Positions 1 to 10,644 of a DNA stretch of 64,000 bases are shown piece by piece. The position numbers were made by a program, and so were the translations under genes. Position 1 is the first letter of the stretch, and every line of letters starts with the position of its first letter. The notes beneath the pieces are model-generated. The model ran no database searches. It saw nothing but the letters and a program-made list of their open reading frames with translations, and was not told where the DNA came from. The stretch is from Sclerurus mexicanus (taxonomy: Eukaryota; Chordata; Aves; Passeriformes; Furnariidae): the NCBI GenBank assembly GCA_013396755.1, contig VWZF01003276.1, positions 1,102,254-1,166,253 on the forward strand, read 5' to 3'.

Positions 1-2340
1 AATTTCTGTGGGTAAATATTCATCCTATATCCAGACTTCCTCATGCTCTCTCATCCAAGCATAGAATAGACTGTTAATTCCCTACCCTCTGGCTACACGT
101 CTCTAGGAATAGCTCTAGTTAGTAAATATTGTATTCACCCTGACATCCAAAATGCCACCAGTGTCCTTGATGTGATACCGTAGGGACAAAAATGGAAGGA
201 ATCTAAGAGTCATTAGAGTGTAAGTTAAGTGTTGTGCTTTCTAGAACAGACACTTCATGCAGCTGCCAAAATAGCTCCAATGAAAAGTATACTGGCATAC
301 CAATTTCCAGATTTTCAAATCTTACACTGCATACCAATGCATTTGTAAATAGTCTCCCTTTTCATCTGTGTTATTATACACGCAAAATTTGAACTTATTT
401 CAAGAAAGACACCTAAAACTACTTTGTAAATAATCTAACCATTTAACCCTATAAGAAGGTCACAAAGATCATAAAGGTTACTGATTTTAACTTTTGCCTG
501 TATGAGACAGAACATTTGCTGTTTTACACCATGTACTATGAACAAATTTAATTTCCTCAAGGATTGGGTTTCACATCTTCCTATGTGTAACTAAACATGA
601 GTATCATATCTTGCTATGTCTACTAAAACTAACAAAGTTAGTTTTACTAGAGTCCAGCCACCAACTTTGTCTCATGCCAGCATCCACAATGATACTTTGG
701 TTGGGAATGGATCTTAAAGCATTGCACTTCCTAATTTTTCATCATAAAAATGCAGACAGTATTAATAGCTACTAGCATCACTAGTAAATGTAAATGTAAA
801 TGTAAATGCTACTAACATTTACAGCATCACACAATGTCTGGAAGGGAATCCCCTGCAACATTCCAGAACTGATGTCTGCTGGGGACAGTCGTCTTTGCAA
901 CTGCCAACTGAGTTCCTACAGGGAAGGGCTCACATCCAGCATCCCATCTATCAAGCAGAAGGAAGACAGAATTAGCAGTAGGATAGATAATAGATGTCAG
1001 ACAATCATGAAATCAGCATGGCATTCTATTGATGAAAGAGAAGGAAGATACAGAAAGAAAAAAGCAAGCCTCTCTTGGTTTGTATGTAAACAATAATTTT
1101 GTATTTTTTTACATTTTTGTTTTACAAATGCAATGAAGATTCAAAATTAGAGGGGAAAATATTTATTTTAAATGTGTTCTCTCTCTGGTCAACAAAATAT
1201 TTTTCCCTATTCCCTTCCAGGTTTTGCATGTTTGTATTTTTACACATCTATTTATGGTTAGAGCAGTCTAATGTAACATTAAAAGAATTAATCTTATCAC
1301 CACTGAGGAAGTACTGGAAGATAAAATCATGATTGCTCTTTGATCATTAAATGGCTTTAGAATTCTGGGTACAAACAGATCTTTCTCTCCCTTATCAAAT
1401 GTCAGAGACACAGTTATGGCTGCTTGTGAAAGATATCTTTTTTCCTGCTCAAACATCATACACAGATCTTCAGATGGGACACATGCCCTCTTATTTTCAA
1501 GTCCCTTCTCAGCTAGATAAGTTGGTTTTATTTGTAAGCAGCAGGAGGGAAATTTTGGGGTTTATTTTCTGTAGGGAAGAGAAGAAAGAAATCACATAGG
1601 CATAAATTAAAAGGCAGGTCTCTGTGTCATATGAAGGTGCTTGTAATCTTGGAGCACTGCTACCCAGCTGGAGGAACATACTCTCACATCCACAGTAGCA
1701 CCACATTCAAAAGGAGGGGGCAGAAGTCAAGCTTTACCATAACGTTATGCAAGTAAATCCATAAACAAACATTGAAATATTTTGGGTGATGTTGATATGC
1801 ACAATGAATACACCAGTTAGGATGCATTTTAGGACGTCATACACATGTTCACTTTTTATGTGTGCTCATACTTAAGTGAGGCATCTTTAGGAATCACTAT
1901 AACGAGCCCCAGATTGGTTGGGTTGTGACTCATGAAAGGGTAGCGTGGACACTGGCAGAGGTGGCTGGAAGAGCAGGGAAATAGCAGCATGTAAAGGATG
2001 GAATGGAGAGAGAAGCCAGAAGTTAAGGAAAGAAGTTTTAGAGTAGGCAGGTGGTTAAAACATCAACATAAGAAATGCTTTTTTTTTTTATTTTTTAATT
2101 TATTCAATTATCAGCAGCAATTATGAGCTGACATTAATAATCCCAGTAGAAATCTGGTAAATTGGCTTGGACTGAATGGTAGAAGGTCTAAAAAGAGGGC
2201 AGAAGGACTCACAGATCACCTCTTCTGCATCAGTCCCTGTGATCCAGGCTTTACTGCTCACTTCTGCTCACTGCCAGGCGTGGTAGCTAACAGAAAAGCT
2301 TGTTTCAGTAAATGAGAAAAAGCATTTGGGCTGAAATTTA
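1..2340. other. Unassigned AT-rich non-coding sequence
   Basis: No gene or exon is supported here. Open frames are at most 96 codons, low in complexity, and resemble no family I know. Apart from a short (TAAATG)4 array and A/T homopolymers near 2,081-2,100, I see no identifiable repeat. The sequence looks like ordinary vertebrate intergenic or intronic DNA. Confidence 0.6.
785..808. repeat. (TAAATG)4 short tandem repeat
   Basis: Four perfect copies of the hexamer TAAATG lie head to tail, followed by a near copy (CTACTAACATTT) on the other side of a short gap. It is a small microsatellite and no function is implied. Confidence 0.85.
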
Positions 2341-2346
2341 GTCACT

Positions 2347-2383
2347 TACACACACATATATATATATATATGTATATATATAT
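2347..2383. repeat. (CA)n/(TA)n dinucleotide microsatellite
   Basis: A short ACACACACA run passes directly into alternating TA broken by one TG. The strictly alternating AT stretch is self-complementary and could extrude a cruciform. It is probably a compound microsatellite that is polymorphic in length. Confidence 0.85.
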
Positions 2384-3104
2384 GATGATTTACTGCTTTT
2401 CTATAAATCTGTGCTTTTTCCATAGGCCAGCATTTTCCTTAGCCCTCTCTTAAGGCTCACAACAGTCACATTTCCTGTGTCTATTTTGCAATGGAGTATT
2501 TCAGAACTTGATCACAGAATGCTGAGAAGCACACAGTCCTAACTTGCCCTAATAGAATGATGTTAAGAAGTAAATTGCTAGTCTTTCCTCAAGGCAGCTT
2601 AAACAAATTATTAACCAAAAGTTTAGATGTTTGTTTTAAATGCAATGTTGGGGGCGGGGGTGGGTTGGCCAGAAAAGTGCTTTCTTTTCATTGGATGCAT
2701 TTAACTAGCTAAAGCAGATAAATACAGTTGAATAGATCACTAAAGTCAATGAATTAATGAGTGAGAGGAAGTACTTTCACAGCTGGTGTCTAAATATACC
2801 TTCATATGCACATACAGATACACACGTGCACTGCTATTTCTTAATAAAGGCTCCCAGAGACCCAAAGGGACTGCATAACACTCTGGTAAAATTTCCTCCA
2901 TTTTCTGGTAATACAAAAGTAACATGGTTTTGTTCCTGGGGACAACATGCACACCCACAATGTCACTAATCTGAATAAATCTGGCAGAAGACAGCAGGAT
3001 TTAATTCAGCACAGAACACAGGAGTGGGGCACGGCATAACAGGTCACTTAAAAGTGACACTTCCCAGCAGGTGCACAGAGCACTGAAGTGCTTATTTCAA
3101 ATCT

Positions 3105-3170
3105 TTGTACAGAATGAAGTCAGTGAAATTACACCAGGGATGAATTTAGCCTCATAACTTCACTGATCTA
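3105..3170. repeat. Possible old amniote interspersed-repeat fragment
   Basis: The stretch with GAAGTCAGTGAAATTACACC and then AGGGATGAATTTAGCC resembles a motif I associate with an old dispersed, hairpin-forming repeat of reptile and bird genomes, in which 'gaagtcaatggaattacacc' recurs. I cannot name the family. The match is from memory and covers about 65 bp, so it could be chance or a fragment of another element. Confidence 0.3.
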
Positions 3171-3179
3171 TTTCCTACA

Positions 3180-4590
3180 ATTCTCTTAAGTATTCAGTTT
3201 CTTCCTGCTAATTATTTTTGTATTATTTTACAGAAGGCTAATATGTGCCACATGGGGCTTTTGCAAAAGGTTCTTTAATCATTGTCACTCAAAATAATTT
3301 AAGTTTCTGAATGAGTTTATACAATTGTAAAGAATTTGTTAGAGAAGAGGCTGTAGATATTGTCTTATGGGTTATTAAAATGAAGCATTTTCCATAAAAA
3401 TCGCCTTTAAAATATTTTAATGCTCACCTGAAGATGAGTTTTTGCCTTGTTGAAATTAACAGAGCTTCCCAAATTCATAAGAGTCCAGTCTGGATGGATC
3501 CAAGTGCACATTTAAGGAAAAAAAAAAAAAAAAAGAAACCAGAACATGTTCAATCCATGAACCAAGCTTGCAAAAAACAGCTTTCATTTTTTAAGTCTGA
3601 CTCCAAAACTCTTCTTCTGTGTCTCATAACACTTCCTGTTAGTAGGAAGAATTAAGCATGCACCTTGTCTCCAGAACCCTACCATTTTTAATCAGTTTCA
3701 TACCAATAAGGAGTAGGTCTGGGGGATTGTGAAAACATAAAGATGCTTGCAAAGCTCAAAAAGATCAGCCTCCATTAGGACAACACAGATTGTGTGGGCT
3801 CAACCTGTTACATGGATCAGTTTCTCCAAAGTTAGTATAGTGAAAACAATGTCTCAGACATTATGCTCGAGATACAATTACTTTAATTATCCTGAATTAG
3901 GTATAATATCATTCAGCATTTGCCTGAAATAATATGTGCAATCTCAAGTTTTCTACTTTCACCTGTACATAGCCTTCTCAGATCAACTCACTCTTTTCTA
4001 AATTATCTCCTGTATGGATTAATACTAGAGTACCAGATTCCTTGCTAACTATCCCAAATACTGCATTTACTTAAACAAGCAAACACGTAAACAAACAAAC
4101 AAACAAAAAAAGATTGTCACTTCCAAGCATGACCAGACCAGGCCCACATTACCACAAAGTCAAACTAATCCAATTCCTATTCCAGTGCTTTTTCAGCATT
4201 TTTATTTTTCTGAAAGATGGTAAGATATGGTCCTACAATCACTCTAAGTGTTGGGTAGGTGGTTTTGCCAGTAGATTCAACAAAGCTGTCAAACACTATC
4301 TCAGAAACAAATAAAATGAAAGAGTGGAAAAAAGAAACAGATGGTCTTTACCTTGCTAATGCCATCCTTATAAATCATCCAAACAGTATTTTAATTCTAT
4401 ATGGCTTCTTCTCTGCTTAGATTTAAGTATCTGCTTATGTAAATTCTGTATTTAATTGGAGGCCTGCCATGTTTTCCATGACCAGGCCAACCACCTCTTG
4501 CCATTACAATTCAGGGTTCTTTTTTTTGTATCTGTTCCGGTAAAAGTGTTCACCATCACAATGACAGTTGCAATGTTGCCTAAAATTGAG
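3180..4590. other. Unassigned non-coding sequence with poly-A and CAAA tracts
   Basis: No gene is supported. The stretch contains an A17 run at 3,518-3,534 and the CAAA-rich tract at 4,072-4,111. The A17 run could be a retroposon tail, but the sequence before it matches no SINE or processed gene I recognise. Short open frames here have no recognisable content. Confidence 0.55.
4072..4111. repeat. CAAA-rich simple repeat
   Basis: Repeated AAAC units end in an A run. The strand is strongly A/C-biased. It is similar in kind to the A/C-rich tract near 48.55 kb and complementary in kind to the G/T-rich tract near 50.9 kb. Confidence 0.8.
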
Positions 4591-5160
4591 GAAAAACTTT
4601 TCAAGACAACCTTAATACATATAAAGTAGAGAGTAGTTCTTTAATAAATATTTTCTGGTGCATGGTGTATATAGGCGCGTGGTGTATGTAGGTGCAGACA
4701 GTATATAGGTATATAGGAGCACCCGATGGTACTTTTACTGAAAGCTTTTGTGTGTACAGAGTATATAGACACACGCACAGTATCGGGGTTTTACAAATTT
4801 ATAACACTATTTAATTACCATAACTAAAGGTTACATCCAACCCAAGAACCATCCACCTTGGTGCTACCCTGGTGCCACCCTCAGAACCTTCCTCAGATCT
4901 GCCCCTTGGCACACTCCCCTGGAATTGGGTCAGAGGTCTCAAGACCCTTTACTTTCTCACGATCATCATCTTCACATCACATCCCTTCTTTGGAGCTTCT
5001 CCAAGGTTTCTGGGCCTTCTATTTCTTTGACTAAAATGGTATCTATTATTCTAGTCCTGGTACATGTGCCCCAAATATGATGTTCTGGCTATTATCTTAC
5101 CCTTCAGACAGAAATTCAGGAGCGTGGCACAAAGTTAAAACAGTTAGTTGCTACTTCAAA
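4590..5160 (-). mobile_element. Candidate degenerate LTR-like block, family unknown
   Basis: This block differs from its flanks. It has several TATATAGG-type repeats (about 4,666-4,770) spaced by GTGCA/GTGTA motifs. It has local CpG (GGCGCG, CCCGA, ACGC, TCGG) in a region that otherwise has little. It ends in a more GC-balanced stretch rich in CCTCAG/CACCTT. Read on the minus strand, TATA-like motifs are followed by ATTAAA at about 4,640, which is the order of promoter and polyadenylation signals in an LTR. I found no clear TG...CA ends or target duplication. It could equally be an unrelated repeat or unique sequence. Boundaries are guesses. Confidence 0.25.
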
Positions 5161-5169
5161 TGTGAGAAG

Positions 5170-8100
5170 CTATACAGCTATATAAAAATCTACAAATATA
5201 TAAAATCTTAGGACATCAGCAATTGTCCAAGACATTTCAGGAGCTGAGCCAGAGCCTGAATAGAGGTCAGCTGATCTCCTGGCTTCTTTTCCAAAGGCTG
5301 CATTGCTCTTATTCAAACAGCCTCTCTGCATGGGTTATCTGGTGTTGATTTATAATTTACTCCACTAGGTAACAGCCCTTGAGTATTATTTCCCAATCAG
5401 ACAATTATTCCATTCAGCTTCTTTGAAATATTCTCTGCTGCTTTGAAATAGGAGAGGCTGTGGTGCCTAGCTCATAGTCTTTAAGCTCTGTTCATGTAGC
5501 TGAGAGAAATGACTCATGCTGCCAATATGGATTTACTCATTAGGTCTGTTGTGCTAGTAGATGCTCTGGGGAAGCTGGCAGTGACCAAATATTTCCTTTT
5601 TATCAGTGCAGCTATTTCCCTCTCATCTAGATGCAGAACAGCTCTGGCTGTCACTGGTATGCGCTGTAATCTTATCAGATCTGCCTTCTCTTTCCTCCTT
5701 TGCTCATGAAAAGTTACTCTACTGACTTTCTCAAAGTACATTATCAGTGCTATTTCACAAGCCCATCACTTCAATTGCCAAATGCATACAAAGCATTTTG
5801 GTCTCAAAGGAGATAAAAATTCAGAGGTGAAATGAATAGCATCCACATGTTTTAGAAGATCTTCCTGTACATAGAGTATTCCTTTTGTCCTTTGATATGG
5901 CTTCCAAAATTAATTTCAGTCCCAGTCTCTCAAATCATTTGCTGACTAAGATCCACAAAATCTCAAAATAACTGGTAAATATAACTTTTCAAGTCACACC
6001 ATTAGGTGTGTGTGAAGCTACAAAGAACTTTACCACATCTTTCATCCTTTTTTGTCTCCATCTCACAGCAATAAGGAGAAAAACTTCCCAGCAAGGAAGT
6101 CAAGGACTGATTTGTGATAGGCTCCATATTCAAAAAAATAATCTGCTGCCACCACTGGGAACCCAAAGCAAGCATGGTCTGGCACTAGAGACTTCACTTA
6201 CTGCTCCACATGGAGAATCTGTGGTGTCCCAGACACCGTGTTGCAAATGTTATTTCATTCTTCTGCTGCTTCTCTCAGAAATTGCAAGTGTGTGTACTCA
6301 GTTCACCAAATTATAAGACTCGATCAGGTCACCAGTTCTCCCATGAGTAATTACTCATGAATTAATAGTCAATGAGTAATAATAGCCCATCATCGATGGA
6401 GTTGTTTTTTCCAGGTTAGATGGGGAACCATTTCGAAAGGCAAAATGACCTTACTCTGGAAGTAAAGATAGAAGGACCTCAATAGCAGCATGCCCCCCTT
6501 AAATAGTGAATTTAAATAATAAAACTGTCTGTAGGTAAGGAGAGAATTGACAAAGTGATAAAGTACTACCTAATTACTTCAAAAAGCTGCCTTGTATTAA
6601 GGTTTCTGTGCATCATGTAAGCAAGAAGATCATTTATATCAAATTGAAGGTGTTTTACCATTAGGAAAGATTGAATGTTCCATTTCATAAAAGTGTGTCT
6701 ATGACTTTGTACATAAATTGAAAATATCTAGACTTACAGCAAGTAATACATTTGACAAAAAGCCTTTCAAAAGTCAAGCACCAACCTGTTTGATTTTTTT
6801 TCCTCTGGAGCAGGAGAAAAACTATACAGAAAATATTTTAATTAACAGTTTTTAATTTTCTTTCTTTGTCTTTTCACCAGGATAGATCTGGTATAAGTAT
6901 AGGGTAGTTCTTTCATGTTCTTTATTTGTTTTAAATGACCCCAGAGTTCCACAGTGCTTAATTAAGAGAAGCCTCCGGTGTTTAGGCAACTAGACCGTGT
7001 TTCCTAACTCTGTGGTTCAGTCATTACACACTTCTTGTAATTCATACAGAACAGTCTGTCTGTGCAAAGGAAATGTTCATAGTGTTCATGTCTGTTTTTC
7101 TTCTTCACTCTGCCCCTATGTCAATATTACAAAACATGTGAGTGACAATTTTCATTTTAACTACCTGGCTTTATACTCACTGTCAGACACAGAGCAGAGC
7201 TCTTGAAATAGGCACTAGGGATATACATAGACATCAGCATTACAAGTTGCTCAATTATCTTTCCTCAATAAACTCTTTTTAGGGCCCTTGTGAAGCAAAT
7301 CCATTTGGGCTTTGAAACTTTCTCATGTGAGCAAAGCTGTGATTTTCTGTGATTGTGCCACTGGACTCTATAGGATGGGCACCAGTCCATAATAACATGG
7401 ACTATTTCATGTTGCAGCTTTCATAGGTGGCATGGACTTGTCCTGAGTTAGTAAAACAAAAAAGCTGGAAGACCCTAAAATCCTGTTAACTAAAATTTTG
7501 CAATTATTATTCTCTCAGTGGATATCCCTAAATAACAAAATACTTGACCCTCCTCCCCTTACCACATATTCATTGAAAGACATTTACTCTGATAAGTCTG
7601 TCCAGTTTCTTTTAGCAACTTGTTATAACAAATGATCACTTTCATAGGGTCATTGAAAAGAGGTCTGTGATGGACTTTGAGGATACGTCTTCAGTGCTAA
7701 GTATCAGAAAGCCTGGGAGGGTGACTGAACACTGGAGCTCTGATTGTCCACACTGTTTTATTGTTTGCTCTCCACAGCCAGCTTTCTTCAAGACAAAGCT
7801 GCTATAGAAGGGGCAGGACATGAGCCAGTCCATGTGACTCTGTCCCAGGACCAGGAATGAGCCCTGAGGCCAATTAGACACAGCCTGAAAGGTTATAGAG
7901 CCATCTTTTCTTCTCAAAATAGAAAATATGATCATGCAGTAATTTGTTCTGTTTCTATACAATTCAAATCTAATCAATGAGCTTTGTGGGCTGAACACTC
8001 CAGGGTTGTGCTCTGCCCAACAACTTTCATTATTTCTGAATTTTGCTCTGCTCCCACTGACATCAACAATTCCTCATTGTCACAAACCAGCATAAATAAC

Positions 8101-8775
8101 TTGCTGCCATACATCCCAAGACTCAAATTATAATATTTCAGTAAACCTACAGTAAAACAATAATTTGCATTACTTACAAGATTTAAGTGATTTTATTAGC
8201 TTATGTACAGTTGGTGAGAATAACAGATGCACCTTCTCAAGCCTTAGGATAGAAAACTTCCATGCCAAGATAGTCTTAATTGTAAGGGGCTGTAATGCCA
8301 GCTCACTCCATTTCCTGCATAGACACCGATCCATGTATCTCCACTGGAACAGTTGTGAAAATCATTCAGTAAAGTCATCTCAGAATTCTTCCTGGACTGT
8401 GAGCCTTGGAAACTCCTTGGGAATACAGGAGGTAATCTCTAGCAGGAATCCTTGCAACCTATTTGTTGTCTATGAAGTATAGCAGAATAAGCCTGTCTTA
8501 GATACATGGAATCAGTATTGCAACACTAATTTCTCAGTTAGACTACAGTACCTCTCAACATCTTCAGTCAGGCTTTATGAAATTAAATGAAGGCAGAACT
8601 TGGCCTTCCAATTCTACTCCCTAAGCTGAAAAAAGTCCAATTATGACCAGCATTATTAATATTGTTACCCTTGTTCAAGTCATCCAGCCCCTAAGAGACA
8701 AAGCAATTACCATTCATTGCTAAGGCAATACAGATACCTGCATATAACAATTCAAAAAAGCAAGTATCTTTAACT
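5170..8775. other. Unassigned non-coding sequence
   Basis: No exon or repeat of known family is supported in this 3.6-kb stretch. The longest open frames (about 102-118 codons at 6,008-6,316 plus and 7,642-7,998 minus) have no motif, signal peptide or recognisable similarity. The one structural item is the palindrome at 6,342-6,359. A stretch at about 8,000-8,075 (TTTTGCTCTGCTCCCACTGA) faintly resembles the old amniote repeat motif noted at 3.1 kb, too weakly to annotate. Confidence 0.55.
6342..6359. repeat. Perfect 18-bp palindrome CATGAGTAATTACTCATG
   Basis: The 18 bases read identically on both strands. A further half-site, ATGAGTAAT, lies 12 bp downstream at 6,372-6,380. The centre contains TAATTA, a homeodomain-type core. 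The arms contain TGAGTAA, one base from an AP-1 type site. The palindrome is directly visible; any binding role is inference. Confidence 0.8.
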
Positions 8776-8776
8776 C

Positions 8777-8785
8777 TGTGTGTGC

Positions 8786-8852
<67 letters not shown>
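8777..8852. repeat. (TG)n microsatellite, about 37 units
   Basis: Alternating TG runs for about 76 bp with interruptions at 8,785-8,786 (CG) and 8,803-8,805 (CGA). The 3' half is uninterrupted for over 40 bp and then passes into TATACATG. Long alternating purine-pyrimidine DNA of this kind can adopt Z-form, and the pure half is probably length-polymorphic. Confidence 0.95.
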
Positions 8853-8854
<2 letters not shown>

Positions 8855-8859
8855 CATGG

Positions 8860-10550
8860 ATTTTTAATTTCAGATTTGTTGGCTTCTCTTCGTTGATATT
8901 TTATTTTTCCTAACACAAATAGCTTTCAGGAAAAAAATGTGTTAACTTTAGGGAACGTTTCATTTCTGTCTCCATAACAGACAGAAGTTCTCAGAACACA
9001 CAAGGTCTTTATACAGGCCTTGTACCTGCACATCCAGCCTCCAGTCCTCTCTGTTTCCCAGGCCTATGAGGTAATGGGAAGAAGAGAAGAAGTTGACAGG
9101 ATAAAACCCAGGATCAGAGTTGTAGTATCCTGTCCTCACCACTGTCATAGCATTAGTTCATAGATCCTAGAAAAACAGTTATTTTCACCGGGTTAGTAGC
9201 CTAAGCACCTAAAGCTTTGTGTCCTGTCTGTAAGCTGTGAGCACCTCAACAGCTGCCTCCTCCTCTATATTTATCCACAGAAGCCCCGTGGATAGCCCAG
9301 GATGATTTTCAGTTGATTTTGTAACACTCAAAGCCGCTGTTGTTTCAAAAGAGACTCTTTAAGTTCCTCTCAGCAGGCTGCTATGCAATGGGCCTTCAAA
9401 TCAAAAGCAGTCTCATCCTGTGTTCCTCTTATTGTTTTCAATGTGTCTTCTCCCTAGAGATGCCTCTCCACATTTAAATTGCTTTTCCTTTTTTGGCAGT
9501 GTTAATGTTATGCATTAGATCTTTGGCACAGATGCAATATATATTTCCTCCCTCTTAACTTCAGCCTGTCTTTTGTTCCTAAATGAAAGCAGACTTCAGA
9601 GCATCCACCCCATGTGGCCAATTTCTCATTGGTTTTCACCTCATCCAAAACACAGGGAATCATAACCAACACATCTCCAAAAATGTCACTGTGTAACTTA
9701 TAATACCCTTAATAAATTACTCGTGAAAGCGTGAAAGTATGGCACTGCTCTGGAGTGCTTGTTCATGTACAAGCAAAAAGTGTACCTGCCATGCAAGTAT
9801 ATGGAAATGGAATGCCAATACCTGTAAAGGATTTTTCTGGATCTTTCTGTTTTGCAAATTGTTCTTTAGACTATTAAGACATTTTACTTCTCTTATCTTT
9901 CAGAACATGTGCAACATGACACCCTAATCATCTTTTTCAAGTCTCCCATTTCTAACAAGAAGGCAATCATTTAGAGAACACTTTGTTTAAGAAGTCATTC
10001 CCCTCTTCTTTCTCCACCTGTGAGAGGCTGAAGGAAAATGAGTAGGAGCTGATTCAGACAAAGTTAGGCTCAGACAAGAAGAGCCTGAGGCAACAGTGGC
10101 AGCCACTGTATCATATCTCACCATGATGTCATTGCCCATCTGACACATATGAATGACATCTCTCTCACATTTACCATAACCGAGCATAACAGGATCATTA
10201 CAGACAGCTGCTGAAAATCCTTTTTTGATACATAAATTTCAAAATTTCTTACCCAAAGCACAATGTTTTTTCTTATCCCCGGCCTTCACTAGCTTGCAAA
10301 AAAGCAAACATACAATACTTGGGTTTGGTAGACTCTGTAATGTGTGTTTAGTTCTTTTCTGTTGTTAGTATGGTGCTCTGTTTTGGAAATGTGACCTGCA
10401 TTATTATATTGACACTTACTCTTTGCTTTTGGGGAAGTTCCCACTGCCCTTGCTTGTGTGGAGCAAGGCACCACCATGTTGTCTACAGACAGCATGTGAA
10501 AATTAACATTTATTACACAAATTGACAGAGTTGTCAATGTATAAAAGGAA
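8860..10550. other. Unassigned non-coding sequence
   Basis: No gene, exon or interspersed repeat is supported here. Open frames stay under 107 codons and show no family features. The sequence has ordinary AT-rich composition with scattered C-rich stretches. Confidence 0.55.
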
Positions 10551-10554
10551 GAGA

Positions 10555-10640
10555 GTAAGCCCCATTTTCCAGCTGGGGAGCTGAGGTGTGAGAAAATTGC
10601 TTTAGCCAAAGTGCAGTTGAAACCTGACCATATTTTTGTT
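10555..10640 (-). mobile_element. MIR/CORE-SINE relic
   Basis: The plus strand shows CCCCATTTTCCAGCTGGGGA at 10,560-10,579, then GCTGAGGTGTGAG and GCTTTAGCCAAAGTGCAG. This follows, in order, the reverse complement of the MIR core as I know it (CCCATTTTACAG-GGGGAAACTGAGG-GAG-CTTGCCCAAGG). The element is therefore on the minus strand and heavily diverged. It belongs to the old amniote tRNA-derived SINEs and is non-functional. The identification rests on the ordered motifs, without an alignment. Confidence 0.55.
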
Positions 10641-10644
10641 AAAC

